Source: Candidatus Endomicrobiellum neotermitis
GTDB taxonomy: Bacteria; Elusimicrobiota; Endomicrobiia; Endomicrobiales; Endomicrobiaceae
DNA: 64,000 nt
NCBI GenBank assembly: GCA_031282355.1
Contig: JAITDW010000001.1
Location: 124,001 to 188,000 of the forward strand
Reading direction: 5' to 3'
The position numbers and the translations under genes are program-made. Every line of letters starts with the position of its first letter. The stretch's first letter is position 1. The notes beneath the pieces were generated by a model. It was given only the letters and a program-made list of their open reading frames with translations. It did not search any database and had not been told where the DNA came from. Shown here in pieces: positions 46,633 through 57,152 of this stretch.

Positions 46633-47569
46633 TTATTTTTAACTCCTTTATTGTTTTTTTTAAACTTGCAGAATCTTCTATATTGAATACTTTTTTAGAT
46701 CTATCTATTTTTCTCAAGAGTCCTGATAAAACTTTTCCAGGACCTATTTCTATGAATTGATTATAACCAGCTGCAATAATATTATGCATAATATCATCCC
46801 ATTTTACAGGGCTTTTAATTTGTTTTACAAGCTTTTGTTTTATATCAGATATATTTGTAGTTAATAGAGCATCATAATTTGTATATATTCCAAAAGATGG
46901 TGTATAAAAGTTATATTTCTCCAATTCTTTTGCCATACTATCAGAAGCTGATATCATAAGTGAAGAATGAAACGGACCAGAAACATTTAATGAAACAGAT
47001 TTTGCACCAAAAGATGCCACAATTTCAGCAACTCTATTTATTGCTGCAATTGTTCCAGCTACAACTATTTGTTTAACAGAATTAAAATTTACAGCTTCAC
47101 AGACACCTATAGTTGAAACTTCTTTACAAAGATTTTCTACAGCAGACTTTTCCATACCTAAAATAGCAAGCATTGTACCAGGGTTATTTTCAGATGCTTT
47201 CTGAATAAATTCTCCTCTAGCCCTTACTATATTTAAACCATCACTAAATTTAAAAAAACCAGCTGAACACAAAGCTGAATACTCTCCTAGAGAATGCCCA
47301 GCTGCAACAAATTCATTTTTACTATCTGTTGTAATATCATAAAATTCTCTAAAAACCTCAAAAGCTGCAACGCTAACCGTGAATATTGCTGGCTGTGCAT
47401 ATTTTGTAAGTTTTAAAATTTCTTCAGGTCCATTAAAAATAATATTTCTAAGTTCATGGCCTGCAAAATCTATTATATCTCTAGCTCTTTGATACCTATT
47501 GTAAAGATCTTTCCCCATTCCAATAGTTTGAGCACCTTGTCCTGGAAATATTAATGCTATTTTTGACAT
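46619..47569 (-). CDS. fabD: Malonyl-CoA-ACP transacylase
   Basis: Loads malonyl groups onto ACP. The 316 residues begin ALIFPGQGAQTIGMG; the nucleophile is Ser93 in GHSLGEYSAL, followed by the VNFNSVKQIVVAG and SGPFHSSLM segments with the catalytic histidine. It starts 11 bases after fabH ends. Confidence 0.96.
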   Translation of the reverse strand: MSKIALIFPGQGAQTIGMGKDLYNRYQRARDIIDFAGHELRNIIFNGPEEILKLTKYAQPAIFTVSVAAFEVFREFYDITTDSKNEFVAAGHSLGEYSALCSAGFFKFSDGLNIVRARGEFIQKASENNPGTMLAILGMEKSAVENLCKEVSTIGVCEAVNFNSVKQIVVAGTIAAINRVAEIVASFGAKSVSLNVSGPFHSSLMISASDSMAKELEKYNFYTPSFGIYTNYDALLTTNISDIKQKLVKQIKSPVKWDDIMHNIIAAGYNQFIEIGPGKVLSGLLRKIDRSKKVFNIEDSASLKKTIKELKINETL

Positions 47570-47580
47570 TTATCTATAAC

Positions 47581-48573
47581 CTATGTTACCTTAATAACAG
47601 CAGCGCCCCATGTAAATCCACCACCAAACGCAATTAATTCAACAATATCATTTTTATTAACTCTGTTAGTTTTTATAGCTTCATCAAGTGCCGTAATTGT
47701 AGTTGCAGCTGAAATATTTCCAGTTTTATAAATATTAACAAAAACTTTATCCATAGAAATTCCCATTTTTTTTGCAACAGCCTCAATAATCCTCATATTT
47801 GCTTGATGCGGAATAAAAAGCTTTATGTCATCAAGTCTTTTCCCTGAAAGTTCAAGAGCTTTTGTAGCAGCGAGTACCATTTTTGGTACAGCAATTTTAA
47901 AAACTTCCCTACCATGCATTTTTATTGTATGCATTTTTTCATTTACAGTATGTACCGTTGCAGGATGAACAGATCCACCAGCAGGCAAAAAAAGTAAGTT
48001 TGAATATATACCATTTGCACCAAGAAATACAGATAGAATATCATTATTTTCTTGTGACGCAGATAAAACCATTGCACCAGCACCATCACCAAATAAAACA
48101 CATGTATTTCTATCTGTCCAATCCGTAAATTTTGAAAGTTCTTCAGCGCCTACCAATAAAATCGTTTTATATAACCCCGATTCAATAAATGCTTTAGCCA
48201 CAGCGATTCCGTAAATAAAACCACTACATGCAGCAGATAAATCAAATGCAGGAATAAAAGTAGGTCCTAACCTCATTTGTAAAAAACATGCAGTTGATGG
48301 ACATAACATATCAGGAGTAGTTGTTGCAACTAGTATTAAATCTATACACTCAGCTTTTATATTAGCAGACATCAAAGCATCAATAGAAGCTTTGTAAGCG
48401 AGTTCTGAAGTAGGTTCATTTTTTTCTGATATTCTTCTCTCACTAATACCAGTTCTAGTACTTATCCATTCATCAGAAGTATCAACCATTTTTTCCAAAT
48501 CAGCATTTGTAAGAATTTTTTTTGGAAAATAAGACCCAGTACCTAAAATCTTCACACCTATTTTTCTATTCAT
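47581..48573 (-). CDS. fabH: 3-oxoacyl-ACP synthase III
   Basis: Initiating condensing enzyme using acetyl-CoA and malonyl-ACP. Its 330 residues carry the triad Cys116 (SAACSGF), His in FIPHQANMRI and Asn in TGNISAATT. The N-terminal DEWISTRTGISERRI is diagnostic. Placement after plsX matches the classical rpmF-plsX-fabH-fabD-fabG-acpP-fabF order. Confidence 0.97.
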   Translation of the reverse strand: MNRKIGVKILGTGSYFPKKILTNADLEKMVDTSDEWISTRTGISERRISEKNEPTSELAYKASIDALMSANIKAECIDLILVATTTPDMLCPSTACFLQMRLGPTFIPAFDLSAACSGFIYGIAVAKAFIESGLYKTILLVGAEELSKFTDWTDRNTCVLFGDGAGAMVLSASQENNDILSVFLGANGIYSNLLFLPAGGSVHPATVHTVNEKMHTIKMHGREVFKIAVPKMVLAATKALELSGKRLDDIKLFIPHQANMRIIEAVAKKMGISMDKVFVNIYKTGNISAATTITALDEAIKTNRVNKNDIVELIAFGGGFTWGAAVIKVT

Positions 48574-48608
48574 TTATTGATATACCATATTTAATTTCAC
48601 TACTACGA

Positions 48609-49634
48609 TTACTTTTCTTCTTTATTATTACATTTTGCTATTGCTTCTTTAATCTCAGTAGTAAGATTATGCTTTGCAGCTTTAGCTCCAGCAAGAATAG
48701 CATTTTTAATTGCTTTACTATTAGAGCTTCCATGTCCTATTATGCATACACCATTAACACCTAAAAGTGGTGCTCCTCCAAATTCACTGTAATCGACTTT
48801 ATTCCTTAAATCTTTAATCGCAAACCATAAAAAAGGAAAGGATGCCCACGCTATAGGATGTCGCTTTAATTTTTTTTTTATAAGCTCGAGCATCATTTCA
48901 GCAAGCCCTTCACCAAACTTTAATATTATGTTTCCAACAAAACCATCACATATAATTACATCAGCTTTAGACTTTGGAATATCTCTACCTTCAATATTTC
49001 CTACAAAATTTATATTCGTTTTTTTTAAAAGTTCAAAAGCTGCTAAAGTAAGTTCATTCCCTTTTGTTGATTCTTCACCAATGGAAACTAGTCCCACTTT
49101 AGGGTATTTTATTCCACCAACTTTTTCACAAAATATACTTGCCATTATTCCAAATTGAAGGAGATGTTCAGGTTTACAATCAACATTAGCACCCATATCT
49201 GCAATAATACATTTACCACTAACTGTTGGAAAAGGTGTAGCAATAGCTGGTCTTATAATACCATCTATTCTTTTTAAATAAAAAAGTGCAGCTGCCATAA
49301 TTGCCCCTGAATTACCCATTGAAACAAAAGCATCAGCTTTACCTTCAGCTACAAGTCTAGCACAAACAGATATAGAAGAATCTTTTTTCTGTCTTACAGC
49401 TTTTGCAGGATGTTGTTCATCCATTGCAATAACTTCTGTCGCATTTACTATTTCAATATTAAGTGATACAAAATTATAATGCTTCTTACTATGTTTTAGA
49501 AATTCATTAACTATAAGTTTTTCTGGACCTACAAGTAAAATTTTATGTTTAGTATATTTACAAGCAAGCATTACACCTTCAATAGTTGCATCAGGTGCAA
49601 AATCTCCACCCATTATGTCAATAGCAATTGTCAT
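48609..49634 (-). CDS. plsX: Phosphate acyltransferase PlsX
   Basis: Converts acyl-ACP to acyl-phosphate for phospholipid synthesis. The 341 residues start IAIDIMGGDFAPDATIEG, with AVRQKKDSSI, GNSGAIMAAALF, DMGANVDCKPEHL and the C-terminal EFGGAPLLGVNGVCIIGHG all intact. Links the fab block to the phospholipid genes pgsA/pgpA elsewhere in the window; plsY is not present. Confidence 0.96.
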   Translation of the reverse strand: MTIAIDIMGGDFAPDATIEGVMLACKYTKHKILLVGPEKLIVNEFLKHSKKHYNFVSLNIEIVNATEVIAMDEQHPAKAVRQKKDSSISVCARLVAEGKADAFVSMGNSGAIMAAALFYLKRIDGIIRPAIATPFPTVSGKCIIADMGANVDCKPEHLLQFGIMASIFCEKVGGIKYPKVGLVSIGEESTKGNELTLAAFELLKKTNINFVGNIEGRDIPKSKADVIICDGFVGNIILKFGEGLAEMMLELIKKKLKRHPIAWASFPFLWFAIKDLRNKVDYSEFGGAPLLGVNGVCIIGHGSSNSKAIKNAILAGAKAAKHNLTTEIKEAIAKCNNKEEK

Positions 49635-49675
49635 TATTTTACTGACCTCTTTAACAATTTATTCAATTTAACTTG

Positions 49676-49870
49676 TCATTTTGACTTTTTTAGTTTCAAA
49701 GGTATAATTAGTTTCCCATTATAAAAACCACATTTACCGCATACTCTGTGTGGTAGTTTTACTGAATTACAGTTTGAACATTTACCAAGATTAGGTGAAC
49801 TAACTTTTGAATTAGCTGACCTTCTACAATCTCTACGATGAGGTGTGTGTTTCCTTTTTGGATTTGGCAC
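49676..49870 (-). CDS. rpmF: 50S ribosomal protein L32
   Basis: A 64-residue zinc-ribbon ribosomal protein starting MPNPKRKHTPHRRDCRRS. The start is a GTG at 49870, nine bases after a strong GGAGGA, although the frame continues upstream through the ribosome binding site. Two zinc CxxC pairs are present (CSNC, CGKC). It is the first gene of the plsX-fab operon. Confidence 0.95.
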   Translation of the reverse strand: MPNPKRKHTPHRRDCRRSANSKVSSPNLGKCSNCNSVKLPHRVCGKCGFYNGKLIIPLKLKKSK

Positions 49871-50033
49871 TTTTTTACTTCCTCCAATAAACAATATACA
49901 ACAAAATTTCGTATATTATAATTTTTATACAATTCAGAACACTATCTCAAATTCATTTAAATACCGTAATATTTTATTACATAACACTTACTCATAATTA
50001 TCAATCAAAAAAAAGAAAGAATGCACGCAGTAG

Positions 50034-50062
50034 ATTATAAATTTTAATAATTTATTTGTCAA
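50034..50062 (-). promoter_or_regulatory. Perfect sigma-70 promoter of rpmF-plsX-fab
   Basis: On the minus strand TTGACA (50057-50062) and TATAAT (50034-50039) are exact consensus with a 17-base spacer. Transcription should start near 50027, leaving a leader of about 157 bases that includes a small GTAATA/TATTAC stem-loop. No known fatty-acid regulator site was recognised. Confidence 0.75.
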
Positions 50063-50146
50063 AGCTAACATACTAGTTATACTGACATAAAGATAAGAAC
50101 AAAATAATTTTTATTGATATGTTTAATTTAATGCTTTTTTATTTTT

Positions 50147-51361
50147 TTAGTGTGCAGATTGAAAACAAATTTTAGCCTCTCTTGCAATCATTAATTCTTC
50201 ATTTGTAGGAATCACCATAACCTTCACTCTTGATTCTGGTGTTGAAATAAATTTTTGTTCATTAGAATATGTATTGTTCTTATTAGTGTCTATTTCAATA
50301 CCTAAAGCGTGTAAATTTTTACATATTAGTTTTCTAACAATTGGAGAATTTTCTCCTATGCCAGCAGTAAAAATTAATCCATCAATACCATTTAGTATTC
50401 CATGATACGAACCTATATACTTTTTTACACTATAACAAAGCATTTCAAAAGCAAGTTTAGATCTTTTATTACCCATTCTGATCATTTTAAGAATAGTTCT
50501 TACGTCACTAGAAACTCCAGACACTCCAAGTAATCCACTTTCATTATTCATTAAAGAACTTAAACTATTAGCATCCTTATACTGTTGTGGATATTTATTT
50601 AAAATATAGCAAATAATTGCTGGATCTATATCTCCACATCGAGTTCCCATTACAACTCCTTGTAGTGGTGTAAATCCCATGGAAGTATCTATAACCTTTC
50701 CTTTCTTAACTGCAGTTATGCTACTGCCATTACCTAAATGAGCGATAATTAGCTTTAATTTATTCAAAGATTTTCCAAGCATTGTAGCTGCTATTTGTGA
50801 AACATATTTATGTGAACTTCCGTGAAAACCATATTTTCTTATGTGATCTTTTTTGTAATATTCATATGGTATTGCATACATATATGCATAATCAGGTATT
50901 GTTTGATGAAATGCAGTATCAAAAACTAAAACTGATGGAATTTTTGGTAACATTTTTTCCACAGCAATAATGCCAGCATAATGCGCTGGATTATGTAATG
51001 GAGCTAATGCGAAACATTCTTTTAATTCTCTTTTCATTTTCTCAGTAACTAAAACTGCTTTTGAAAATTTGTTACCACCATGAACTATTCTATGTCCCAC
51101 AACACAAATTTCACTTATATCTGAAATGCTACCATTTTCTTTATCTAAAAGACTTTCAATTATAAGCTTAAGTGCTTCAGTATGATTTGCAATTCTCAAA
51201 GAATTTTTAGTTTCTTTACTGTTTATAGTTTGTTTTACATAGCATGCTTCACGAAGTCCAATACACTCAACTACTCCCCAAGCGATTTTTTTCTCATTTT
51301 TCATCTCAAAAAGACTATATTTAACTGAAGATGATCCACAGTTAACTGATAATATCTTCAT
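50147..51361 (-). CDS. ackA: Acetate kinase
   Basis: Makes ATP from acetyl phosphate in fermentation. The 404 residues begin [61 protein letters not shown] and [23 protein letters not shown] are all present. The partner phosphotransacetylase gene is not in the window. It follows lipA by 23 bases, probably in one transcript with purH and lipA. Confidence 0.96.
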   Translation of the reverse strand: MKILSVNCGSSSVKYSLFEMKNEKKIAWGVVECIGLREACYVKQTINSKETKNSLRIANHTEALKLIIESLLDKENGSISDISEICVVGHRIVHGGNKFSKAVLVTEKMKRELKECFALAPLHNPAHYAGIIAVEKMLPKIPSVLVFDTAFHQTIPDYAYMYAIPYEYYKKDHIRKYGFHGSSHKYVSQIAATMLGKSLNKLKLIIAHLGNGSSITAVKKGKVIDTSMGFTPLQGVVMGTRCGDIDPAIICYILNKYPQQYKDANSLSSLMNNESGLLGVSGVSSDVRTILKMIRMGNKRSKLAFEMLCYSVKKYIGSYHGILNGIDGLIFTAGIGENSPIVRKLICKNLHALGIEIDTNKNNTYSNEQKFISTPESRVKVMVIPTNEELMIAREAKICFQSAH

Positions 51362-51384
51362 TTATGCGACTCCTTAGATTTACA

Positions 51385-52227
51385 TTAATTATTTTGTATG
51401 AATGACTTAAAGTTTTCATCTGCTAAGTATGAACTACGAACATATCTTCCAGAAATAACCTGCTTCATTCCTACTGAGATTGCAAAATTTTCTATTTTTT
51501 TAAATTCCTCTGGAGTATATTCTTTAACTACATGATAATGATTTTTTGTAGGAGCAAGATACTGCCCTACAGTAAGAATGTCAACATTTATACTTTTGAT
51601 ATCTTTGATCACTCTAAAAACTTGTTCCTCGGTTTCTCCAAATCCAACCATTATCCCAGTCTTAACTACGAATCCTGCAGCTTTAGCATGTTTTAAAACA
51701 AAAAGAGAACGTATGTAATTAGCATCTACTCTTACTTTACTGTACAAATCAGGCACTGTCTCCAAATTATGAGAAAAAACATCAGGCTTTGCGTTTAAAA
51801 CGACATCTACTAATTTCATATTACCTAAAAAATCAGGAACAAGAACTTCAATTTTATTATTAGGCAAAATAGTCCTTATTGCATTTATAGTTTTTGCAAA
51901 ATGATTCGCACCACCATCAAATAAATCATCCCTTGTAACGGATGTAATAACATTATATGAGATACCTAGTTCTTTGATTGCCATAGCAACTTTATATGGC
52001 TCATTTATATCTATAATTTCAGGAGGATGTTTTTTTACAGCACAAAAACTACATTTTCTAGTACAAAACTCACCCAATATCAAAAAAGTTACTGTTTTTT
52101 TTTTAAAACACTCACTTATGTTGGGACATTTTGCTGTTTGACATACAGTACTAAGACCCATGACTTTAACTTTTTTTTTAAACAACATTACATCTTCTAT
52201 ACTAATTTTTTTCTTTTTATTTTCCAC
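51385..52227 (-). CDS. lipA: Lipoyl synthase (radical SAM)
   Basis: Inserts two sulfurs into protein-bound octanoyl groups. Both clusters are marked: the auxiliary set Cys29, Cys34, Cys40 and the radical SAM set Cys55, Cys59, Cys62 (CTRKCSFC). The C-terminal RSSY motif is present (YVRSSYLAD). It has 280 residues. No lipB, lplA or lipoylated enzyme is encoded in this window, so the client protein is unknown. Confidence 0.95.
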   Translation of the reverse strand: MENKKKKISIEDVMLFKKKVKVMGLSTVCQTAKCPNISECFKKKTVTFLILGEFCTRKCSFCAVKKHPPEIIDINEPYKVAMAIKELGISYNVITSVTRDDLFDGGANHFAKTINAIRTILPNNKIEVLVPDFLGNMKLVDVVLNAKPDVFSHNLETVPDLYSKVRVDANYIRSLFVLKHAKAAGFVVKTGIMVGFGETEEQVFRVIKDIKSINVDILTVGQYLAPTKNHYHVVKEYTPEEFKKIENFAISVGMKQVISGRYVRSSYLADENFKSFIQNN

Positions 52228-52271
52228 TTTTTATCTATACAATAATTATACGCAGAGTAGTTAATAATATA

Positions 52272-53834
52272 TTAATGCTTAAAATGTCTCATACCAGTAA
52301 TTACCATTGCTATATTTTTTTCATTTGCAGATATAATTGATTTATCATCATTTATTGATCCGCCAGGTTGGATCACTGCGACGACACCAATTTTAATAGA
52401 CTCATTAATTACGTCTGCAAACGGAAAAAAAGCATCAGATGCCATGACAAGAGGATATGATTTTTCATTAAATATTTCTTTAATGTTTTTCATCTTTTCA
52501 ATTGCTATTCTTAATGAATCAATGCGACTCATCTGACCAGCACCTATACCGACAGTCTGAGCATTTTTTGCAAGTACAATAGCATTTGATTTAATATGCT
52601 TCGCAACTTTCCATGCAAAATCTAGAGCCTTACTCTCTTCTTTTGTAGGATGACGCTTCGTAACAAATTTTATATCGCTTGAAAGACAATCGTCTTTGTC
52701 TTGCACGAGCATTCCACAAGACATTGTTCTATATTCAATAGATTGCTTTTCTTTTATATATGGTGTCTTTTGAAGCAAAATTCTGATATTTTTTTTATGC
52801 ATAAGAATATCCAACGCATTTTTATCGTATCCAGGAGCTATGATGCACTCTATAAACATTTTATCTATTTTACAAGCAACATTCTCATCAATAGGTCCAT
52901 TGAATGCCAATACTCCACCAAAAGCACTTATTGGATCACATGATAAAGCTTTTGAATAAGCATCATTTATATTTAAACCTTCTGCACAACCACAAGGATT
53001 ATTATGCTTCACAATAACACAAGCCGGATTATCAAATTCATGTACAAGATTCCAGGCTGATTCTAAATCAACATAGTTGTTGTAAGATAATTGTTTTCCA
53101 CTAAGTTGTTTAGCTGATATAACAACAGCAGATTCATGCTGTTTAGTTATACCATTAGAATATAGTACAGCTTCTTGATGTGGATTTTCACCATATCTCA
53201 GTTTTGAAATTTTTCTAAGAGGTATTACTGTTTGCACAGGAAATTTTTCATAGGTCAAATATGCAGCAATTAAGGAATCATAATATGCAGTACAGCGAAA
53301 AGCTTTTGCTGCGAGTTCAAGCCTAAACTCTTCCGTAATTGAATTATCTCTTAATTTTCTGATTATAGCATTATAATCATTATTATCGCATACGACTATG
53401 ACGTCTTTATAATTCTTAGCTGCTGCTCTTAGAAGAGTAACTCCACCTATATCTATATTTTCTATAACGCTTTTGTCTATTTTTTTATTTAAAGGCTTTG
53501 GAATATCACTTACAGTTTTTTCAAAAGGATATAGATCCACAACAACCATATCTATCATTCCTATATTGTACTGTTTCAACTGTTTCATATGCTCATAGTT
53601 ATTTCTTATTGCTAAGATTCCACTATGTATTTTTGGACTCAAACTTTTTACCCTTCCATCCAAAATTTCAGGAAATCCTGTGATTTCAGATATTCTACAA
53701 GATTTAATGAAATTTTCTTCTAAAATTTTTGCTGTTCCACTACTTGATACTATATTCCATTGTAAAGCTACTAATTCCTTTGCAAAATCAACAACATAAG
53801 TCTTGTCTGTAACACTAAACAATGCAGTTGACAT
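52272..53834 (-). CDS. purH: Bifunctional AICAR formyltransferase/IMP cyclohydrolase
   Basis: Catalyses the last two steps of purine synthesis. The 520 residues comprise an N-terminal IMP cyclohydrolase domain (about 1-195, SSGTAKIL, TGFPEILDGRVKSLSPKIH) and a C-terminal transformylase with LRYGENPHQEA and CVIVKHNNPCG. The ATG has GAGGAG upstream. No other pur gene is close by, so purine genes appear scattered. Confidence 0.96.
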   Translation of the reverse strand: MSTALFSVTDKTYVVDFAKELVALQWNIVSSSGTAKILEENFIKSCRISEITGFPEILDGRVKSLSPKIHSGILAIRNNYEHMKQLKQYNIGMIDMVVVDLYPFEKTVSDIPKPLNKKIDKSVIENIDIGGVTLLRAAAKNYKDVIVVCDNNDYNAIIRKLRDNSITEEFRLELAAKAFRCTAYYDSLIAAYLTYEKFPVQTVIPLRKISKLRYGENPHQEAVLYSNGITKQHESAVVISAKQLSGKQLSYNNYVDLESAWNLVHEFDNPACVIVKHNNPCGCAEGLNINDAYSKALSCDPISAFGGVLAFNGPIDENVACKIDKMFIECIIAPGYDKNALDILMHKKNIRILLQKTPYIKEKQSIEYRTMSCGMLVQDKDDCLSSDIKFVTKRHPTKEESKALDFAWKVAKHIKSNAIVLAKNAQTVGIGAGQMSRIDSLRIAIEKMKNIKEIFNEKSYPLVMASDAFFPFADVINESIKIGVVAVIQPGGSINDDKSIISANEKNIAMVITGMRHFKH

Positions 53835-54037
53835 ACAAAACTCCTCAATTTATAAAGTTATTTTTAACACATACATCTGAAACATAACCAATATTTAAAC
53901 TAATGAATACAGTTCTGATTTTAGCATAAACATTTTTTCAAATGCAAACATAACAACACCACTACTAATAAGCGAAACAACACATCCAGTCACACTAATA
54001 TGATCTTTTATAATCCCAACTTTATATGATGATGCTA

Positions 54038-56050
54038 TTATTTTTTTGCAAGCAATTCTTCAAACTCAATTTCACTAATAACTTTTATACCCAACTCTCT
54101 TGCTTTTTTAAGTTTCGAACCAGTATTTATACCAGCAATAACATAACTTGTTTTTTTACTTACAGATGCAGTAACCTTTCCACCAAATTCCTTTATACTT
54201 TTAATAGCTTGATCCCTCGTACGATTTTTAAGCTCCCCAGTTAAAGTAAAAACTTTATTATCAAATTTGTCATTCATTTTAATTGAATCAAATTCAACCA
54301 TATTTACACCAGCTTTAATAAAATTATTTATCAAATGAATAATCTCTTTGTTCTTGAAAAATTTTTCTAAAGATAACGCTAAAACACTACCAATACCATT
54401 TATTTTTGTAAAATCGCCAACGCATGTGTTAAATATATTGTTCATGTTTTTATATTTCTTTGCAATAATTTCAGATGTTCTTTCACCAATATGACGTATT
54501 CCCAAAGCAAATAGAAACCTATTCAAGCTACGTCCTTTACTAACATTTATTGCCTCTATAAGCTTTACGGTCTTTTTTACTCCAAATAAATTAAGACATC
54601 TGAAATCGTTGTAAGATAAATAATATATATCCGAAAGAATCTTGATTTTATTTTTATTGAGAAGTTGATCTATGACATCCTCGCCAAACCCTTTAATGTC
54701 CATAGCTTTTCTACTAACAAAATGTATTAAATGTCTTTTAAACTGAGCTGGACAATTTGGGTTTATACATCTGTAGGCAACTCTTTCTTCATCCTTGACA
54801 ATTTTACTACTGCATGATGGACACATATCTGGACGTTTAAATAAAACACTTTCTGTGTTAGATGTTTTCTTTTTTTTTATTGCTTTGACTATTTTAGGAA
54901 TAACATCACCAGCACGCTCTATTAAAACTGTATCTCCCTCATTTATTCTAAGACGTCTTATTTCATCGAAATTATGCAGTGTAGCGCGCGATATGGTGAC
55001 ACCAGCAAGGGTAACAGGTTCCAAAATTGCTAATGGAGTTACTATCCCTGTACGTCCAACTTGCGCACATATCTTGTTCAATATTGTAGTTGTTTGTTTT
55101 GCAGGAAATTTAAATGCTATAGCCCACTTTGGGCTTCTATTTGTATGACCCAGTTCACTATGAAGTTGAAAATTATTAACCTTAACTACAATCCCATCTA
55201 TATCATAAGTGAGCATATTTCTTCTGTTTATCATGACATTCATAAAATCTTCTATTTCTTTAAAGGAGTGACATACTTCAATGTAGTTTTGTTGTTGAAA
55301 TCCACAATCTTTGCAATATTTTAAAAACTCTGATTGTTTTTGGAATTGTTTTCCATAAATTTTACCGAACGAATGCACAAAAAAACTGAGTTTTCTTTTT
55401 GCAGTAATGTTAGAATCTTTCTGTCTTAATGAACCAGAAGCTGCGTTCCTAGAGTTAGCAAATTTTTGTACTCCAGAACTAAGCAATTTTTTGTTCAAAC
55501 TTTCAAAATCAATCTTGTTAATATAAACTTCACCGCGCAACTCAAAAAAACTAGGAGGATCACATATTTGAAGCTTATGAGGAATATTCTGGATCATCAT
55601 TACATTTCTAGTTATATCCTCACCAATTTCTCCATCACCACGAGTTGCACCTATATTTATAATTCCATTTATGTAAACTAAACTTACACTTACTCCATCA
55701 ATTTTAGGTTCAACGATGAATTCTACATCACTGCTATTTATTTTTTTTATTATATTTTTACACCACTTTGCGATGTCATTATTAGAATAAGTATTATCTA
55801 ATGAAAGCATGGGTGATGTGTGCTTTACACGTTTAAAATATAATGATGAAGCAAATCCAGATACACATTTTATTGGCGATGTAGAAGGACCAAGAACAAA
55901 ATTCGATTTTTCGAGTATTTCAAGCTTTTTTACAAGATTGTCATATTCAACATCAGATATTTCAGGATTATTTTTATCATAGTAAAGGTCATCGTGCCGT
56001 AAAATTTCATTCCTTAAAAAATAAATTTGATTTTTTATATCTCTACACAT
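54038..56050 (-). CDS. ligA: NAD-dependent DNA ligase
   Basis: Seals nicks in replication and repair. The 670 residues carry the adenylation lysine Lys116 in EPKIDGVSV, TRGDGEIGED, an OB fold, a four-cysteine zinc finger (CPSC and the later CINPNC), helix-hairpin-helix repeats and a C-terminal BRCT domain (about 590-670). It follows nusB by 24 bases. Confidence 0.96.
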   Translation of the reverse strand: MCRDIKNQIYFLRNEILRHDDLYYDKNNPEISDVEYDNLVKKLEILEKSNFVLGPSTSPIKCVSGFASSLYFKRVKHTSPMLSLDNTYSNNDIAKWCKNIIKKINSSDVEFIVEPKIDGVSVSLVYINGIINIGATRGDGEIGEDITRNVMMIQNIPHKLQICDPPSFFELRGEVYINKIDFESLNKKLLSSGVQKFANSRNAASGSLRQKDSNITAKRKLSFFVHSFGKIYGKQFQKQSEFLKYCKDCGFQQQNYIEVCHSFKEIEDFMNVMINRRNMLTYDIDGIVVKVNNFQLHSELGHTNRSPKWAIAFKFPAKQTTTILNKICAQVGRTGIVTPLAILEPVTLAGVTISRATLHNFDEIRRLRINEGDTVLIERAGDVIPKIVKAIKKKKTSNTESVLFKRPDMCPSCSSKIVKDEERVAYRCINPNCPAQFKRHLIHFVSRKAMDIKGFGEDVIDQLLNKNKIKILSDIYYLSYNDFRCLNLFGVKKTVKLIEAINVSKGRSLNRFLFALGIRHIGERTSEIIAKKYKNMNNIFNTCVGDFTKINGIGSVLALSLEKFFKNKEIIHLINNFIKAGVNMVEFDSIKMNDKFDNKVFTLTGELKNRTRDQAIKSIKEFGGKVTASVSKKTSYVIAGINTGSKLKKARELGIKVISEIEFEELLAKK

Positions 56051-56074
56051 AAAAATCCTCTGATTTTATAAACG

Positions 56075-56494
56075 CTACTCCACAATTTTTTGAGTTCTTA
56101 TAATTTTGAGTTTATCCAGAACACCGTTTATAAATTTACTTGAATCTTTCGTTGAAAATTTTTTAGAAATTTCTACAGCTTCGTTTATTATGACATTAAC
56201 AGAAATATCTGGGGTAGCCATAATTTCATACGTTGCAAGACGTATGATGTTACGGTCAACTACAGCCATTCTCTCGAGTTCCCAATTTTTAGTATACAGA
56301 TTAATAAAAAAATCTATGTTCTGTTTATTTTCACAAACTCCCTTGAATAAATTTATTGCGAATATTTTATAAGATTCACGTTTAGGTAAATATTCACTCA
56401 AGTAGTTACATACATCATCAAACTTAATAGCACAATTATCTAACATATATAGCATTCTCAATGAACATTCCCTTGCTTCTCTCCTAGTACTCAT
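56075..56494 (-). CDS. nusB: Transcription antitermination factor NusB
   Basis: All-helical antitermination factor of 139 residues acting on rRNA operons. Features are the start STRREARECSLRMLYMLD, the central VVDRNIIRLATYEIM and VNVIINEAVEISKKFSTKDSSKFINGVLDKL. It is upstream of ligA. The ATG lacks a strong ribosome binding site. Confidence 0.94.
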   Translation of the reverse strand: MSTRREARECSLRMLYMLDNCAIKFDDVCNYLSEYLPKRESYKIFAINLFKGVCENKQNIDFFINLYTKNWELERMAVVDRNIIRLATYEIMATPDISVNVIINEAVEISKKFSTKDSSKFINGVLDKLKIIRTQKIVE

Positions 56495-57042
56495 AAATTC
56501 AATACCATAAACACTGTTTAATATTATATTTTTATAATTGACATAAAATTTTACAAAAAAATAAATTGAGCATTTAATATTTTTATATGCTACATAAAAA
56601 TTAAAGCAAAAATATTAAGAAATTCCAATTTTAAACTTTATTTGAGGTTGTTTTGATAATAATGTATTACAAAGTTATAAGTAAAATTTTTTGAAGTAAT
56701 AAAAAGAAGAGTAGTTTCAGTATAAATATCTGCACTATCAGATTAGGATTAATAGCATAGTAAATATTCTAAATACTTCATCATCTTAAACACTAAATTT
56801 AATCTGCATAAAACAAGTAATATTATTTTTATTTCTTAAAATTATTTGTAAAAACAGCTCTTTCTTCAGTCAAATTTATTTTTTTAGATAAAAAACACTG
56901 CATCCTTAAACATGTTATTATCATTAAATAACTCCATTAAATATGTTTTTTAAACATACATTTACACTCACTTTATCACAAATCTAAAAAACATTTGAAA
57001 AAAAACAAACTTTAACACTATTATAAAATTTAACTACTATAA
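56495..57042. other. 548-base gap with no recognised gene
   Basis: Very AT-rich sequence between nusB and tRNA-Ser. No frame long enough or protein-like enough to call was seen on either strand. A TTGACA occurs on the plus strand near 56549 but lacks a good -10 and a downstream gene. It may be the eroded remains of lost genes. Confidence 0.5.
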
Positions 57043-57128
57043 CGGAGAGAGAGGGATTTGAACCCTCGATAGAATATCTCTATAATAGTTTTCAAGACTA
57101 TCGCCTTAAGCCACTCGGCCATCTCTCC
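57043..57128 (-). tRNA. tRNA-Ser (anticodon TGA)
   Basis: An 86-base class II tRNA: acceptor GGAGAGA/TCTCTCC with discriminator G, D-arm region GGCCGAGTGG, anticodon stem ATAGT/ACTAT with loop CTTGAAA (anticodon at 57092-57094), a long variable arm, and T arm GAGGG/CCCTC. CCA is not encoded. It sits just downstream of dnaE. Confidence 0.95.
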
Positions 57129-57152
57129 TATACAAATAATTTCAAAGTCAAA

